Shown: positions 16,786 through 24,657, counted from the first letter of the stretch. The stretch is 64,000 nucleotides of DNA from Hominimerdicola alba (GCF_900112155.1 NZ_FOKQ01000006.1:1-64000), one strand, 5' to 3'. Notes: a model not told the origin generated them from the sequence alone. Numbers and translations are program-made.

Positions 16786-17004
16786 ATGACTATTTACACA
16801 ACGCAGGAGTATAAGGGCTATGGTAAGCAGAACTACTACTGGTACGAGTACCGTCTTGAAGGCGGAACAGTAGTCAAGTATAAGTGCCATAGACAAAAGT
16901 TCTTCGACGGACATGAAAACAATTGGGAAACTGAGGAGAGAGAAGTTGAATCATGGGCAACTGATGATCCTAATATGCCTGATTGGCTTCATCAGTATCT
17001 ATAA
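16786..17004 (+). CDS. Small Tyr/Trp-rich protein, last gene of the operon
   Basis: A 72-residue protein beginning [20 protein letters not shown]. The ATG at 16786 is chosen because GGGAGG lies 8 nt before it; an upstream ATG at 16768 would absorb that site. It is rich in Tyr, Trp and Glu and looks like a small beta-structured domain. No family recognised. It ends 134 nt before a terminator. Confidence 0.65.
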   Translation: MTIYTTQEYKGYGKQNYYWYEYRLEGGTVVKYKCHRQKFFDGHENNWETEEREVESWATDDPNMPDWLHQYL

Positions 17005-17137
17005 GCGATACAATTAGTGTGTCCTTAGCCCAAAGTCTAATGACACACTCACTTTCCGTTCCGCTGGGGTTCAAATCAGCATTATGGCGCGCGCCACAAT
17101 GACAGCATACTCTATTGGAACTGTATATCAGACAAAG

Positions 17138-17180
17138 ACCTGAGATTTGCTCACACAAGAACTTCTCAGGTTTTTTCTTT
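17138..17180 (+). terminator. Intrinsic terminator of the HTH-PIN/radical-SAM operon
   Basis: Stem ACCTGAGA / TCTCAGGT (17138-17145 with 17164-17171) followed directly by TTTTTTCTTTT. The rest of the 17005-17355 gap contains the next promoter and no convincing gene. Confidence 0.85.
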
Positions 17181-17311
17181 TCAGGCGGTTAGTTTTACAC
17201 TCCGCAGGCTCGTGATGTTACGAGTGACATACCAAGCTGTAAATGTAACCTACTATAATCAGGAGGGCGGTAGTAAGCATAAGAACTGTCTGCTTTGCAA
17301 GCAGTTGAAGA

Positions 17312-17340
17312 TTGACACTAATCTATCATTGTGGTATAAT
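17312..17340 (+). promoter_or_regulatory. Perfect-consensus promoter of the chromate-transporter pair
   Basis: TTGACA (17312-17317), 17-bp spacer, TATAAT (17335-17340). The expected start point, about 7 nt downstream, leaves only about 9 nt before the ATG at 17356, so the mRNA would be almost leaderless. Confidence 0.9.
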
Positions 17341-17355
17341 AATCAGGGTGATCTT

Positions 17356-17913
17356 ATGAACAAAAACCTTGATCTGTTCCTGACCTTTATGAAAATCGGA
17401 GCGTTTACATTTGGCGGCGGTTACGCAATGATACCGCTGATACAGCGTGAGGTCTGCGATAATAAACAATGGCTGAATGAGGACGATATACTGGAGGTCG
17501 TGGCGATCGCAGAGTCCACACCGGGACCGGTGGCGATCAACGCAGCAACCTTTGTGGGAAGTCGTACTGCCGGAACGCTCGGTGCTGTCTGTGCAACGCT
17601 GGGAGTGGTGCTGCCGTCATTCCTGATCATCTCGCTTATTTCTTTTATCCTGAAAGCCTTTCAGGAGTCAAGAGCTGTACAGTACGCATTTATGGGTATC
17701 CGTGCAGGCGTTCTCGCTCTGATACTCAAAGCGGTCTGTACCATGTTCATGGCAACGAAGAAGCACGCTGTTTCCTATGTTATCATGGCAGCGGCATTGG
17801 TGCTGACAGCTTTTCTGAAAATTGATGCAGTGTTCGTGATCATTGGCTGTGTAATATTCGGGCTTATATGGTCGCTGATATTCAGAAAGGAGCAGAGCGA
17901 TGATATGGATTGA
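17356..17913 (+). CDS. Chromate-transporter family half-protein A
   Basis: A 185-residue integral membrane protein starting MNKNLDLFLTFMKIGAFTFGGGYAM. The FGGGYAMIPLIQRE and AIAESTPGPVAINAATFVG stretches are the typical motifs of the CHR family (chromate/anion transporters). A longer start at 17212 would add a stretch lying over the promoter, so I reject it. It is a single-domain (short) CHR protein; these work as pairs, and its partner starts 14 nt before this stop. The transported anion is not proven; chromate resistance is known for some members only. Confidence 0.9.
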   Translation: MNKNLDLFLTFMKIGAFTFGGGYAMIPLIQREVCDNKQWLNEDDILEVVAIAESTPGPVAINAATFVGSRTAGTLGAVCATLGVVLPSFLIISLISFILKAFQESRAVQYAFMGIRAGVLALILKAVCTMFMATKKHAVSYVIMAAALVLTAFLKIDAVFVIIGCVIFGLIWSLIFRKEQSDDMD

Positions 17914-18466
17914 GCTGTTTCTGACCTTCCTGAAGATCGGTGCGTTTACGTTCGGCGGCGGTTATGCAATGCTTCCTCTGATACAGAGCGAAGTCGAGCG
18001 TCACGGCTGGCTCACACAGGCTGAGGTAGTGGACTTCATTGCTGTGAGTGAAAGCACACCGGGGCCGCTGGCGATCAATATGGCTACATTCGTCGGCATC
18101 AGAACAGGCGGTATGTTTGGGGCTGTCTGTGCTACACTCGGAGTTGTCCTGCCGTCCTTTGCGATAATCCTGATCGTTGCAAAGTTTTATGAGAGATTCC
18201 GCAAGAGCCGTGCTGTTGACGGTGTGATGTACGGTCTGCGTCCTGCGGTGATCGGTCTGATCGGGGCGGCGTTTCTGTCTGTGGGAATGACGGTTTTCTT
18301 TCCGAACGGCTTAAAGAACTCTGTATTTTCAGGTGCAGGCTTCTGGCTCTCTCTTGGCATATTCGCCCTCGGTGCTGCGCTTGCTTTCAAAAAGCTGCAC
18401 CCAATAGCGATCATAGGTATTTCTGCTGTTATCGGCATTATCGCAGGATATGCACTTGGTTTATAG
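17900..18466 (+). CDS. Chromate-transporter family half-protein B
   Basis: A 188-residue partner of the preceding gene, with AAAGGAG upstream and a 14-nt overlap. It repeats the motifs KIGAFTFGGGYAMLPLIQSE and AVSESTPGPLAINMATFVG, followed by four or so hydrophobic helices. Two short CHR proteins in antiparallel orientation are believed to form one transporter. Its stop is followed by a terminator shared with the convergent MBL operon. Confidence 0.9.
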   Translation: MIWIELFLTFLKIGAFTFGGGYAMLPLIQSEVERHGWLTQAEVVDFIAVSESTPGPLAINMATFVGIRTGGMFGAVCATLGVVLPSFAIILIVAKFYERFRKSRAVDGVMYGLRPAVIGLIGAAFLSVGMTVFFPNGLKNSVFSGAGFWLSLGIFALGAALAFKKLHPIAIIGISAVIGIIAGYALGL

Positions 18467-18470
18467 TGAT

Positions 18471-18500
18471 AAAAAAATCCGTGAGTTTTTCGCTCACGGA
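18471..18500 (-). terminator. Intrinsic terminator between convergent operons
   Basis: Stem TCCGTGAG / CTCACGGA (18478-18485 with 18493-18500). On the minus strand it is followed by seven T (18477-18471), so it mainly serves the MBL operon; on the plus strand the tail (AATTTATG) is weak. Confidence 0.8.
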
Positions 18501-18507
18501 ATTTATG

Positions 18508-19317
18508 TTATATGACAGTTTCGCCGCTGTGCAGAGCAATGAGCTTGTCGTCCATGATCTCTTTCATCAGTTCAAATGCAGGAATGCCCGTGCAGTGACC
18601 GCTGTAAAATACAGTGTTCATCTTTGCAAGCTCCTGCGCTGTCTGAATGATAACAGCTTTTTCTTCCTCGGTGTGCTCGCCATCACGCTTCATCATGTGG
18701 AATCCTGTGATAACATAGTCGGGATAGCTGTCAAACAGTTCCTTGTATCTGTCAAGGATATTGAGTATTCCGTTATGAGCACAGCCGGACAGAAGCCAGC
18801 GTTTGCCGTTCTGTGTGATGACAAGGCACTGCTCATGCATAAAATCGTCCTCGGTTTTTACACCGTCTTTCAGACAGGACAGCTTTCTGTTTCCCTGCGG
18901 ATAGCACCGCCTGCCTGTGATGCCGCTGAACAAGAACAGCTCATCATCAAACTGAATATCACCGTCAATAAGCCGGACATTCGGCAGCTTGAGTATATCG
19001 GTATCAATGCCGATATAGCGCTCGCCGTTGTAATGCGGTTCGGCGGCTAACCTCTGCATAATTATCTGTGCAGTATGGTTGAGCTTTGAAAACGGTAGGA
19101 TACCGCCCGAATGGTCGTAATGACCGTGACTCAGTATCACAGTATCAACAGCAGACAGGTCTATTCTGAGAACTCCCGCATTCTTCACAACAGCGTCAGT
19201 CTGTCCTGTATCGAGCAGGAGTTTATGTTTTTCAGTCTCAATATAGATGCTCAGCCCATGCTCTGCAATACAGTTTTCATTACCGCAGGAATTTTCTACA
19301 AGAGTGACGATCTTCAT
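18508..19317 (-). CDS. MBL-fold metallohydrolase
   Basis: A 269-residue protein. SHGHYDHSGG gives the metal ligands His64, His66, Asp68 and His69, and LLLDTGQTD comes earlier in the N-terminal half. This layout fits the MBL group often annotated as beta-ribofuranosylaminobenzene 5'-phosphate synthase-like hydrolases of anaerobes. The true substrate is unknown. It overlaps the start of this operon's middle gene by 4 nt and is the last of three genes controlled by the promoter at 20529-20557. Confidence 0.85.
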   Translation of the reverse strand: MKIVTLVENSCGNENCIAEHGLSIYIETEKHKLLLDTGQTDAVVKNAGVLRIDLSAVDTVILSHGHYDHSGGILPFSKLNHTAQIIMQRLAAEPHYNGERYIGIDTDILKLPNVRLIDGDIQFDDELFLFSGITGRRCYPQGNRKLSCLKDGVKTEDDFMHEQCLVITQNGKRWLLSGCAHNGILNILDRYKELFDSYPDYVITGFHMMKRDGEHTEEEKAVIIQTAQELAKMNTVFYSGHCTGIPAFELMKEIMDDKLIALHSGETVI

Positions 19318-19787
19318 AGTTCAGCACCTCTTGGCGGATTTTCTTCAAGATAGCGGTCAAGTATCTCCGCAGCAGTTCTTACAAACTTCACGCACGGTCT
19401 TACTTTATAGTATTGCTCGGTACGTTTTTCGGGAGTTGGTTCGCTTGTGACGGAAAGACCTTTCAATAGATCACGGCAGACGATGGTTTCATGCTGTTTG
19501 CGAAATTCCTCTGCAAGATACTGTATCCTCTTGTAATGCTCTGTTTTAACAGCGTGATCGGTTTCCGTTCCTTCGCCGTAAAGAATGCCTGCCACCATGA
19601 ACATGGCAGAACAGGTGCCGCATACCTCACGCAGCCGTCCCATTCCACCGCCGAATGATGATGAAAGCCTTTTGGCAAGCTCCTCGTCCATGCCCGTCAC
19701 ATCAGAAAACGCCACAAAGACCGACTGAGCGCAGTTATATCCCTGTGTGAAAAGAGCGACTGCCTTTTCGGTATGGTCGTACTTCAT
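19314..19787 (-). CDS. C_GCAxxG_C_C family protein
   Basis: A 157-residue protein with the family's spaced Cys/Gly signature: GYNCAQSVFVAF near the N-terminus, then FGGGMGRLREVCGTCSA, and later Cys residues (CRDLL, PCVKFV). These small putative redox or metal-binding proteins are widespread in anaerobes; the function is not established. It overlaps the MBL gene by 4 nt and touches the DUF134-NifX gene (shared base at 19787), so all three are one translational unit. Confidence 0.85.
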   Translation of the reverse strand: MKYDHTEKAVALFTQGYNCAQSVFVAFSDVTGMDEELAKRLSSSFGGGMGRLREVCGTCSAMFMVAGILYGEGTETDHAVKTEHYKRIQYLAEEFRKQHETIVCRDLLKGLSVTSEPTPEKRTEQYYKVRPCVKFVRTAAEILDRYLEENPPRGAEL

Positions 19788-20500
19788 CAGTGTTCACCGC
19801 AGGAGTGGTTTCCGCAGGAATGACCTTCGCCGTGATCGTGGTGATGATCGCAGGTAGGATTCTCGTTCTTCACAAGCGTCTGTGCAAGGAAAGCCTGCAC
19901 CGCTTCATCGGCACTGCCCGAATTGCCGCCGTAGAGGGTGATGCCTGCCTCCTGCATAGCCATCTGCGCACCTCCGCCGATGCCTCCGCAGATAAGCACA
20001 TCTGCCTGTGCATTTTTCAAAAATCCTGCAAGTGCGCCGTGTCCTGCGCCCATTGTTCCAACTACCTGCTCATTAATGATCTTGCCGTCGGCAACGTCAT
20101 AGAGCTTGAACTGCTCCGTTCTGCCAAAATGCTGAAAGATCTGTCCGTTTTCATAAGTCACTGCAATTCTCATAATACCATTTCCTTTCTGTGCGATCTC
20201 CTCGGAGACCGTGTTATCAAGAATATAATTTCCGCCCGAAATGACGATGCGTCTGCCTTCGACCAGTGCAGCAGCCAGCTTTTTTCTTGCGCTGTCATAT
20301 ATCGCCGTGACGGTAGTTCTTGCAACAAACATATCACGGGCGCACTGTTCCTGCGTTTTTCCCTGATAGTCGATAGAGCGTATGGTTTCAAACTCGTCAA
20401 GGGACATAATGACCGTATCATTCGCCTTATCCTGATCGGGCGCAAAGCTCCAGTAATCGGGATAACAGCAGATACGGCGTGATTTCTGAGGTCTTGGCAT
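19787..20500 (-). CDS. DUF134 regulator fused to NifX-type (FeMo-cofactor) domain
   Basis: A 237-residue protein. Residues 1-100 match DUF134 (MPRPQKSRRICCYPDYWSFAP, then a helix-turn-helix-like ECARDMFVARTTVTAIYDSA). Residues about 110-210 match the dinitrogenase iron-molybdenum cofactor/NifX fold (MRIAVTYENGQIFQHFG, ADVLICGGIGGGAQMAM). The tail is a His/Cys-rich metal-binding segment (CDHHHDHGEGHSCGNHSCG). It probably senses a metal or cluster and regulates its own operon through the GACATAAGTC repeats in the promoter (inference). GAAAGGAG lies ahead of the ATG. Confidence 0.88.
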   Translation of the reverse strand: MPRPQKSRRICCYPDYWSFAPDQDKANDTVIMSLDEFETIRSIDYQGKTQEQCARDMFVARTTVTAIYDSARKKLAAALVEGRRIVISGGNYILDNTVSEEIAQKGNGIMRIAVTYENGQIFQHFGRTEQFKLYDVADGKIINEQVVGTMGAGHGALAGFLKNAQADVLICGGIGGGAQMAMQEAGITLYGGNSGSADEAVQAFLAQTLVKNENPTCDHHHDHGEGHSCGNHSCGEH

Positions 20501-20517
20501 AATAGCATCTCCTTTCT

Positions 20518-20557
20518 GACTTATGTCGATTATAGCATAGTTTTCGACTTATGTCAA
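20518..20557 (-). promoter_or_regulatory. Promoter with duplicated operator for the DUF134 operon
   Basis: Minus strand: TTGACA (20557-20552), 17-bp spacer, TATAAT (20534-20529). The word GACATAAGTC occurs twice in direct orientation, at 20555-20546 (overlapping -35) and 20527-20518 (just past -10), 28 bp apart. This is a good candidate site for the DUF134 protein encoded next to it. Confidence 0.85.
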
Positions 20558-20591
20558 GTACAAAATTGAAATTCTCGGTTTAGATTCACTA

Positions 20592-20620
20592 TTGACAACT
20601 TGCCGGCAAAATGTTATAAT
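20592..20620 (+). promoter_or_regulatory. Promoter of the riboswitch-controlled antiporter
   Basis: TTGACA (20592-20597), exactly 17 bp, TATAAT (20615-20620). Transcription would begin about 20627, just ahead of the riboswitch. Confidence 0.9.
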
Positions 20621-20639
20621 AATAACAGAAAATTTCATA

Positions 20640-20700
20640 CGGGAATGATGTTCTCCCACGGGAAACCGAAACCGCTTAACATAAGCTGATGACTTCTGCG
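20640..20700 (+). promoter_or_regulatory. Fluoride riboswitch (crcB motif)
   Basis: The leader contains the crcB/fluoride aptamer hallmarks: GGGAATGATGTTCTCCC (stem with the ATG-TTCTCC element, 20641-20657), then AAACCGCTTAACATAAGC, then GCTGATGACTTCTGC (20685-20699), the conserved 3' strand that forms the pseudoknot. The 3' strand is also the 5' arm of an intrinsic terminator, so fluoride binding should prevent termination and turn on the antiporter gene. Identified by eye against the known consensus. Confidence 0.9.
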
Positions 20701-20732
20701 TTTTACGCAATAGTTGTCGGCTCTTTTATTTT
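20685..20732 (+). terminator. Riboswitch expression-platform terminator
   Basis: GCTGATGACTTCTGCG (20685-20700) pairs with CGCAATAGTTGTCGGC (20706-20721), with three wobbles and two mismatches, followed by TCTTTTATTTT. It overlaps the aptamer's conserved 3' strand, the usual mutually exclusive layout of a transcriptional riboswitch. Confidence 0.85.
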
Positions 20733-20746
20733 ATGGAGGAATTTTT

Positions 20747-21946
20747 ATGCTGTTATCACTTGCAATCATTTTTCTTGTTGGGTTATCTGCTGCTGCGATC
20801 TTTGAAAGGATAGGCTTGCCACGCATCATCGGTATGCTTGCTGTTGGAATTCTTGTAAGCCTCTATGTGCTTGATCTGCTCGATCCGAAAATACTCGGCA
20901 TATCCACGGAGCTTCGGCAGATAGCCCTCATTATCATACTGATAAAGGCAGGGCTTTCGCTGAATTTGTCCGACCTGAAAAGAGTCGGCAGACCTGCGGT
21001 GTTGATGTCCTTTGTGCCTGCCTGCTGTGAGATAGTAGGGTATGTTGTTTTCGCACCTATCTTGCTTGGGGTAGATCGTATCGAAGCTGCCGTCATGGGG
21101 GCGGTGCTGAGTGCAGTATCTCCTGCGGTGGTCGTACCACGAATGGTGAAGCTCATTGAAGATAAATGGGGTACGAAAAAAAGTATACCCCAGATGATAC
21201 TTGCCGGAGCGTCCTGCGATGATATTTTCGTGATTGTATTATTCTCAACGTTTGTGACGATGGCGCAGGGCGGCTCAGCTAAGGTCACTGACTTCTTGAA
21301 TATTCCCATATCCATTGTGCTTGGTGTTCTGCTCGGTGCAGCAGTGGGATTTGGTGTGTATCTGCTGTTTGAGAAGTCATATCAGCACAGACACAAGATC
21401 AGGAACAGCACGAAGGTCATTATCCTGCTTGGTACTGCGTTCCTGCTGATGAGCATTGAAACGCTTGTAAAGCCCTATGTTGCATTATCGGGACTGCTTG
21501 CTGTTGTGGCTATGGCTTGCGTTGTCAAGCTGAAAACCGACAATAGCGTTTCCACTCGGCTGTCCGAGAAGTTCGGCAAGCTGTGGATAGCCGCCGAGGT
21601 CATGCTGTTCGTGCTTGTGGGTGCGGCGGTCGATGTGCGTTATACTTTGTCGGCAGGCGGTATAGCTGTGCTGATGATATTCATAGCGCTTACTTTCAGG
21701 GCTGTGGGCGTGTGTCTGTGTCTGCTCGGTACGGAGCTGAACGCAAGGGAGCGTATCTTCTGCGTGATAGCCTATCTTCCGAAAGCGACAGTGCAGGCGG
21801 CTATCGGCTCGGTGCCGCTTTCACTCGGTCTGCCCTGCGGAAAGATCGTGCTGTCGGTGGCGGTGCTTGCGATACTGATAACAGCTCCGCTGGGGGCAAT
21901 TGGAATTGACAGGAGTTATATGCAGTTGCTTGATGCTCAAAAATAA
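20747..21946 (+). CDS. Cation/proton antiporter under fluoride control
   Basis: A 399-residue membrane protein with 10 or more hydrophobic segments, of the sodium/hydrogen exchanger (CPA) type: AAIFERIGLPRIIGMLAVG, AVLSAVSPAVVVPRM and GASCDDIFVIVLF show typical family helices with the paired acidic residues. The ATG at 20747 follows GGAGGA; an upstream start at 20714 lies inside the terminator. Na+/H+-type antiporters are among the known gene families found behind fluoride riboswitches, where they are thought to help fluoride tolerance. Its stop lies 3 nt before the convergent resolvase stop. Confidence 0.88.
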   Translation: MLLSLAIIFLVGLSAAAIFERIGLPRIIGMLAVGILVSLYVLDLLDPKILGISTELRQIALIIILIKAGLSLNLSDLKRVGRPAVLMSFVPACCEIVGYVVFAPILLGVDRIEAAVMGAVLSAVSPAVVVPRMVKLIEDKWGTKKSIPQMILAGASCDDIFVIVLFSTFVTMAQGGSAKVTDFLNIPISIVLGVLLGAAVGFGVYLLFEKSYQHRHKIRNSTKVIILLGTAFLLMSIETLVKPYVALSGLLAVVAMACVVKLKTDNSVSTRLSEKFGKLWIAAEVMLFVLVGAAVDVRYTLSAGGIAVLMIFIALTFRAVGVCLCLLGTELNARERIFCVIAYLPKATVQAAIGSVPLSLGLPCGKIVLSVAVLAILITAPLGAIGIDRSYMQLLDAQK

Positions 21947-21949
21947 TGA

Positions 21950-22543
21950 TCAAGCAGAAGTCGGCTCTGCGATCCCGTGTTCCGCTTCATACTCCCTGAC
22001 ACGGCGATAGAAAGTGTTAGCCGACAAGCCCATTCTTCGCATAAAATCTCTGCCCGTGATGCTCTTTGACTTCCATTCCCCATAGAGTTGACCGAACCTC
22101 GTCCAGTCAATTTCAATGGGCTTTCTGCCCGTGTACTTGCCCTGTGCTTTGGCGATTTCGATGCCCTCACGCTGTCGCTGTTTGAGCTGTTCTCTTTCAA
22201 GCTGAGAGAGTGCAGCGAACACGGTCAACATGAATTTGCCAGCAGGCGTGTCCGTGTCGATGCTCTCCTTGTGGCTGATGAGGGTAACACCCTTGTTGGT
22301 AAGGGTGTCGATGATGTTCAGCAAGTCCTTAGTTGACCTCCCCAGACGGCTGATGCTCTCGATGTAAAGCGTATCGCCCTCACGCACATAGTCCAGCATA
22401 GCCCTGAGCTGAGGGCGGTCTTTGTTCGCTCCCGAAATCTTCTCGGAGAAAATGCGGTCAACCTGATAGTCGCACATGATCTCCTGCTGTCTTGCTGTCT
22501 CCTGATGTTCCGTGGAAACACGGATATAACCTATTCTACTCAT
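21950..22543 (-). CDS. Small serine recombinase (resolvase/invertase type)
   Basis: A 197-residue protein of normal resolvase length. IGYIRVSTEHQETARQQ gives the catalytic Ser10 and the following Arg-rich helix; YIESISRLGRSTKDLL and QLEREQLKQRQREGI are further family stretches. The C-terminal segment (ITGRDFMRRMGLSANTFYRR) is the helix-turn-helix. It sits just downstream of the relaxase gene on the same strand, 14 nt away. It may resolve multimers of the excised element or invert a segment. It is distinct from the large recombinase at 27490 that should carry out integration. Confidence 0.93.
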   Translation of the reverse strand: MSRIGYIRVSTEHQETARQQEIMCDYQVDRIFSEKISGANKDRPQLRAMLDYVREGDTLYIESISRLGRSTKDLLNIIDTLTNKGVTLISHKESIDTDTPAGKFMLTVFAALSQLEREQLKQRQREGIEIAKAQGKYTGRKPIEIDWTRFGQLYGEWKSKSITGRDFMRRMGLSANTFYRRVREYEAEHGIAEPTSA

Positions 22544-22557
22544 AAAAATTCCTTTCT

Positions 22558-23970
22558 TTATTCAAGCTGACTTTTCTTTCTCTTGGCAGCTTGTTCGTTC
22601 TGCATATATCGGGCAAGTGTTCTCTGACTGTCACGCTTCTGCTGTGCAAGCCGTGAAAGCCTGTCCGCTTCTTTCTTTAGGGCTTTACGCTCCGCACTCA
22701 TCTTGGCATAATCTTCACGGGCTTTTTTCAGCTCGTCCTGCAAGTCCTTGATTTTGGGAATGATGCCGTCGGGAAACAGTTCTTTCAGCTTTTTACGGCA
22801 CTCATGATACTGGTCGAGTTCGTAACGGCAGTTCTCCCCATATTTCTTTTTAGCCTTTCCCTCCAAAGAAGAATAGGTCTTGTAATAGACCTTATACTTG
22901 CGATATTCCTCGATAGCCGGAATTTGCTTCTCTAATTCGTGGATACGGTCGCTCAATTCGATCTGCGGTGTTGACATCACCATAAATTCAGCAAAAGCCC
23001 TGTGAGCTGCACTCTCCAATTCTTCAAGGGTGGAGTTGCTTGCGTTCATCTCGTTGAGTGCCTTGCTCGCCGCTTTCATATTCTCACGGTCTGCCCAATT
23101 CTGCAAGCCCTGAGACTGTTGGAATTTCTCTGCTGTGGTGCGGATAATTCTCGCTGTTGGGCGGTGCGACATTTGGTACTTGTAACTCTCGATACGCCTT
23201 CTGATCTGCTGGCTCTCGTAGAAGTAGCCCAGCGTTTTGGCTCTTGTAAACTTCGCCCTCGGATTACGCTCTTTCTGTTCGGCAAGCATAAATTTCAGGT
23301 CAATTTTATGGTCGGGATTGTAGTCAACAAGTATTCCGAAATCAGCACACTTTGCAAGGAAATCTTCAAAGTCCTCGCTGCCCTTGATAACCTCGTCGAT
23401 AGTTCTTTTAAGCTGTTCCTTCCACGAAAGATTTTGTTTGTCAAGCTCCCACTCCCAATGGCTCTTGCCCTTTGAAAGATGCGGATTCTCGATAATAGAA
23501 AGTCCGTGTTTCCTGCAAAGTTCGTCCGAAATCATGCGTAGTTTGCTCCACGCTCGGTCGGGTATCTTGCCTTGATTATGCTCAGTCTCAAAGGTTTTGC
23601 CCGTGTAGAAATTTACATTATTCACGATGATGTGATTGTGGATATGCTCATGGTCACAATGGACGGCAAGCACATACTGATACTCGTCATTGAAAAGTGC
23701 CTTGCAAAGTTCCTGCCCGATAAGCAAAGCCCGTTCGGGAGTGACCTCTCCGGGGGCGAACGATTGTATTATGTGTTGGCACTCACTTCGGCTTCGCCCT
23801 GTGCCGACACACTCTCGGATATTTTTGAATTGTTCTGATGCTCCACATGGAGTAGATACGCACAGGTTGCTAACAACATATTTGCCGTCTGCGGTTTTGT
23901 CTGGGTTGCAGATATAAGCAATTGCACCGTATGTTCCCGTGTGGATCGTATGGATACGAGTAACTGCCAA
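22558..23970 (-). CDS. MobA/MobL-type relaxase
   Basis: A 470-residue relaxase that would nick oriT and lead the strand into the recipient. The N-terminal part reads IHTIHTGTYGAIAYICNP, an arrangement usual in clostridial mobilizable elements. The HUH metal site is CDHEHIHNHIIVNN (His107, 109, 111, 113 region). From about residue 270 the protein is charged coiled coil. Catalytic Tyr is probably Tyr14 or Tyr19 (inference). Its 5' end overlaps mobC by 202 nt in another frame, a large overlap. With no secretion genes in the IME, the surrounding ICE's apparatus is the natural exporter. Confidence 0.92.
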   Translation of the reverse strand: MAVTRIHTIHTGTYGAIAYICNPDKTADGKYVVSNLCVSTPCGASEQFKNIRECVGTGRSRSECQHIIQSFAPGEVTPERALLIGQELCKALFNDEYQYVLAVHCDHEHIHNHIIVNNVNFYTGKTFETEHNQGKIPDRAWSKLRMISDELCRKHGLSIIENPHLSKGKSHWEWELDKQNLSWKEQLKRTIDEVIKGSEDFEDFLAKCADFGILVDYNPDHKIDLKFMLAEQKERNPRAKFTRAKTLGYFYESQQIRRRIESYKYQMSHRPTARIIRTTAEKFQQSQGLQNWADRENMKAASKALNEMNASNSTLEELESAAHRAFAEFMVMSTPQIELSDRIHELEKQIPAIEEYRKYKVYYKTYSSLEGKAKKKYGENCRYELDQYHECRKKLKELFPDGIIPKIKDLQDELKKAREDYAKMSAERKALKKEADRLSRLAQQKRDSQRTLARYMQNEQAAKRKKSQLE

Positions 23971-24521
23971 ACTTCCTCTAACCTCTCTTTCATATCGGCA
24001 ATATCTTCATCGTAGAGCTTGCCGCCTTTGTTGACACGGTGGGCTACCTGATTGAACGAATTGGAGATTGAAGATATGTACCGTGCTATCTGCTTGATGT
24101 CCTCGGTATCTTCCTCCACATTCATCACGGTCAATGCAGAATAACGGCAAAAATCGCCCCTGCTTCTGAATGATGTTTCCGCATATCGGCGGTTGATCGC
24201 TTCAAGCTCCATGTCATTCACTCGGAATGTGATAAGGTGTTTGCGTACCTCGCTCGGTTCGGTGTCCTGCGGTGGAGATTCGCCCTCGGTGGTTTCGGGC
24301 GGTTCGGTGAAATCTACCTCACCCGTTTCGGTGACTTCGAGCATTGGTATCGGCTCGGCAGAGGTGTCCTCGGCGGTATCCGTTTCAGAATTATCTGACA
24401 GCATATCCGCCTGCATTTCGTCCGCATAGGTGTGGGCAAGTTCCTCCGCAAGCTCCTCGACTTGCTTGTGTTTGAACAGCTTTGCAAGGAAACCCTTTTC
24501 GGGCTTTTTGAATATTGACAT
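23769..24521 (-). CDS. mobC: MobC-like relaxosome accessory protein
   Basis: A 250-residue protein starting MSIFKKPEKGFLAKLF, with GAGGA upstream. A longer start at 24641 would run through a 37-bp inverted repeat and is rejected. After an acidic linker comes the MobC core: HLITFRVNDMELEAINRRYAE (ribbon-helix-helix), RSRGDFCRYSAL, and SISNSFNQVAHRVNKGG. The last 67 residues overlap the relaxase gene and are not typical of MobC; they may be a read-on tail. MobC proteins bind oriT and help the relaxase open the DNA. Confidence 0.85.
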   Translation of the reverse strand: MSIFKKPEKGFLAKLFKHKQVEELAEELAHTYADEMQADMLSDNSETDTAEDTSAEPIPMLEVTETGEVDFTEPPETTEGESPPQDTEPSEVRKHLITFRVNDMELEAINRRYAETSFRSRGDFCRYSALTVMNVEEDTEDIKQIARYISSISNSFNQVAHRVNKGGKLYDEDIADMKERLEEVWQLLVSIRSTREHTVQLLISATQTKPQTANMLLATCAYLLHVEHQNNSKISESVSAQGEAEVSANT

Positions 24522-24620
24522 TGTGTTGTCCTCGCTTTCTCGGCGGTTCTGCCGCCGTTGTTCGATTGCTCCTGCAATCGTTCTCAGGGGTCTTAGGGGA
24601 ATTTTCCCCTGACAAGCCGT

Positions 24621-24657
24621 ATAAAGTTTACGATTTTCCATAATCGTAATACTTTAT
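24621..24657. repeat. 37-bp inverted repeat upstream of mobC (oriT or operator candidate)
   Basis: ATAAAGTTTACGATT, a 6-nt centre (TTCCAT), then the complementary arm AATCGTAATACTTTAT; the arms match except for one extra base. It lies 100 bp upstream of the mobC start. Its place and size fit either the oriT hairpin or a MobC autoregulatory site. Confidence 0.6.

Noticed and set aside
17212-17355. N-terminal extension of the first chromate transporter
   Set aside because: It would cover a perfect-consensus promoter; family proteins start near the FLTFMKIGAFTFGG segment.
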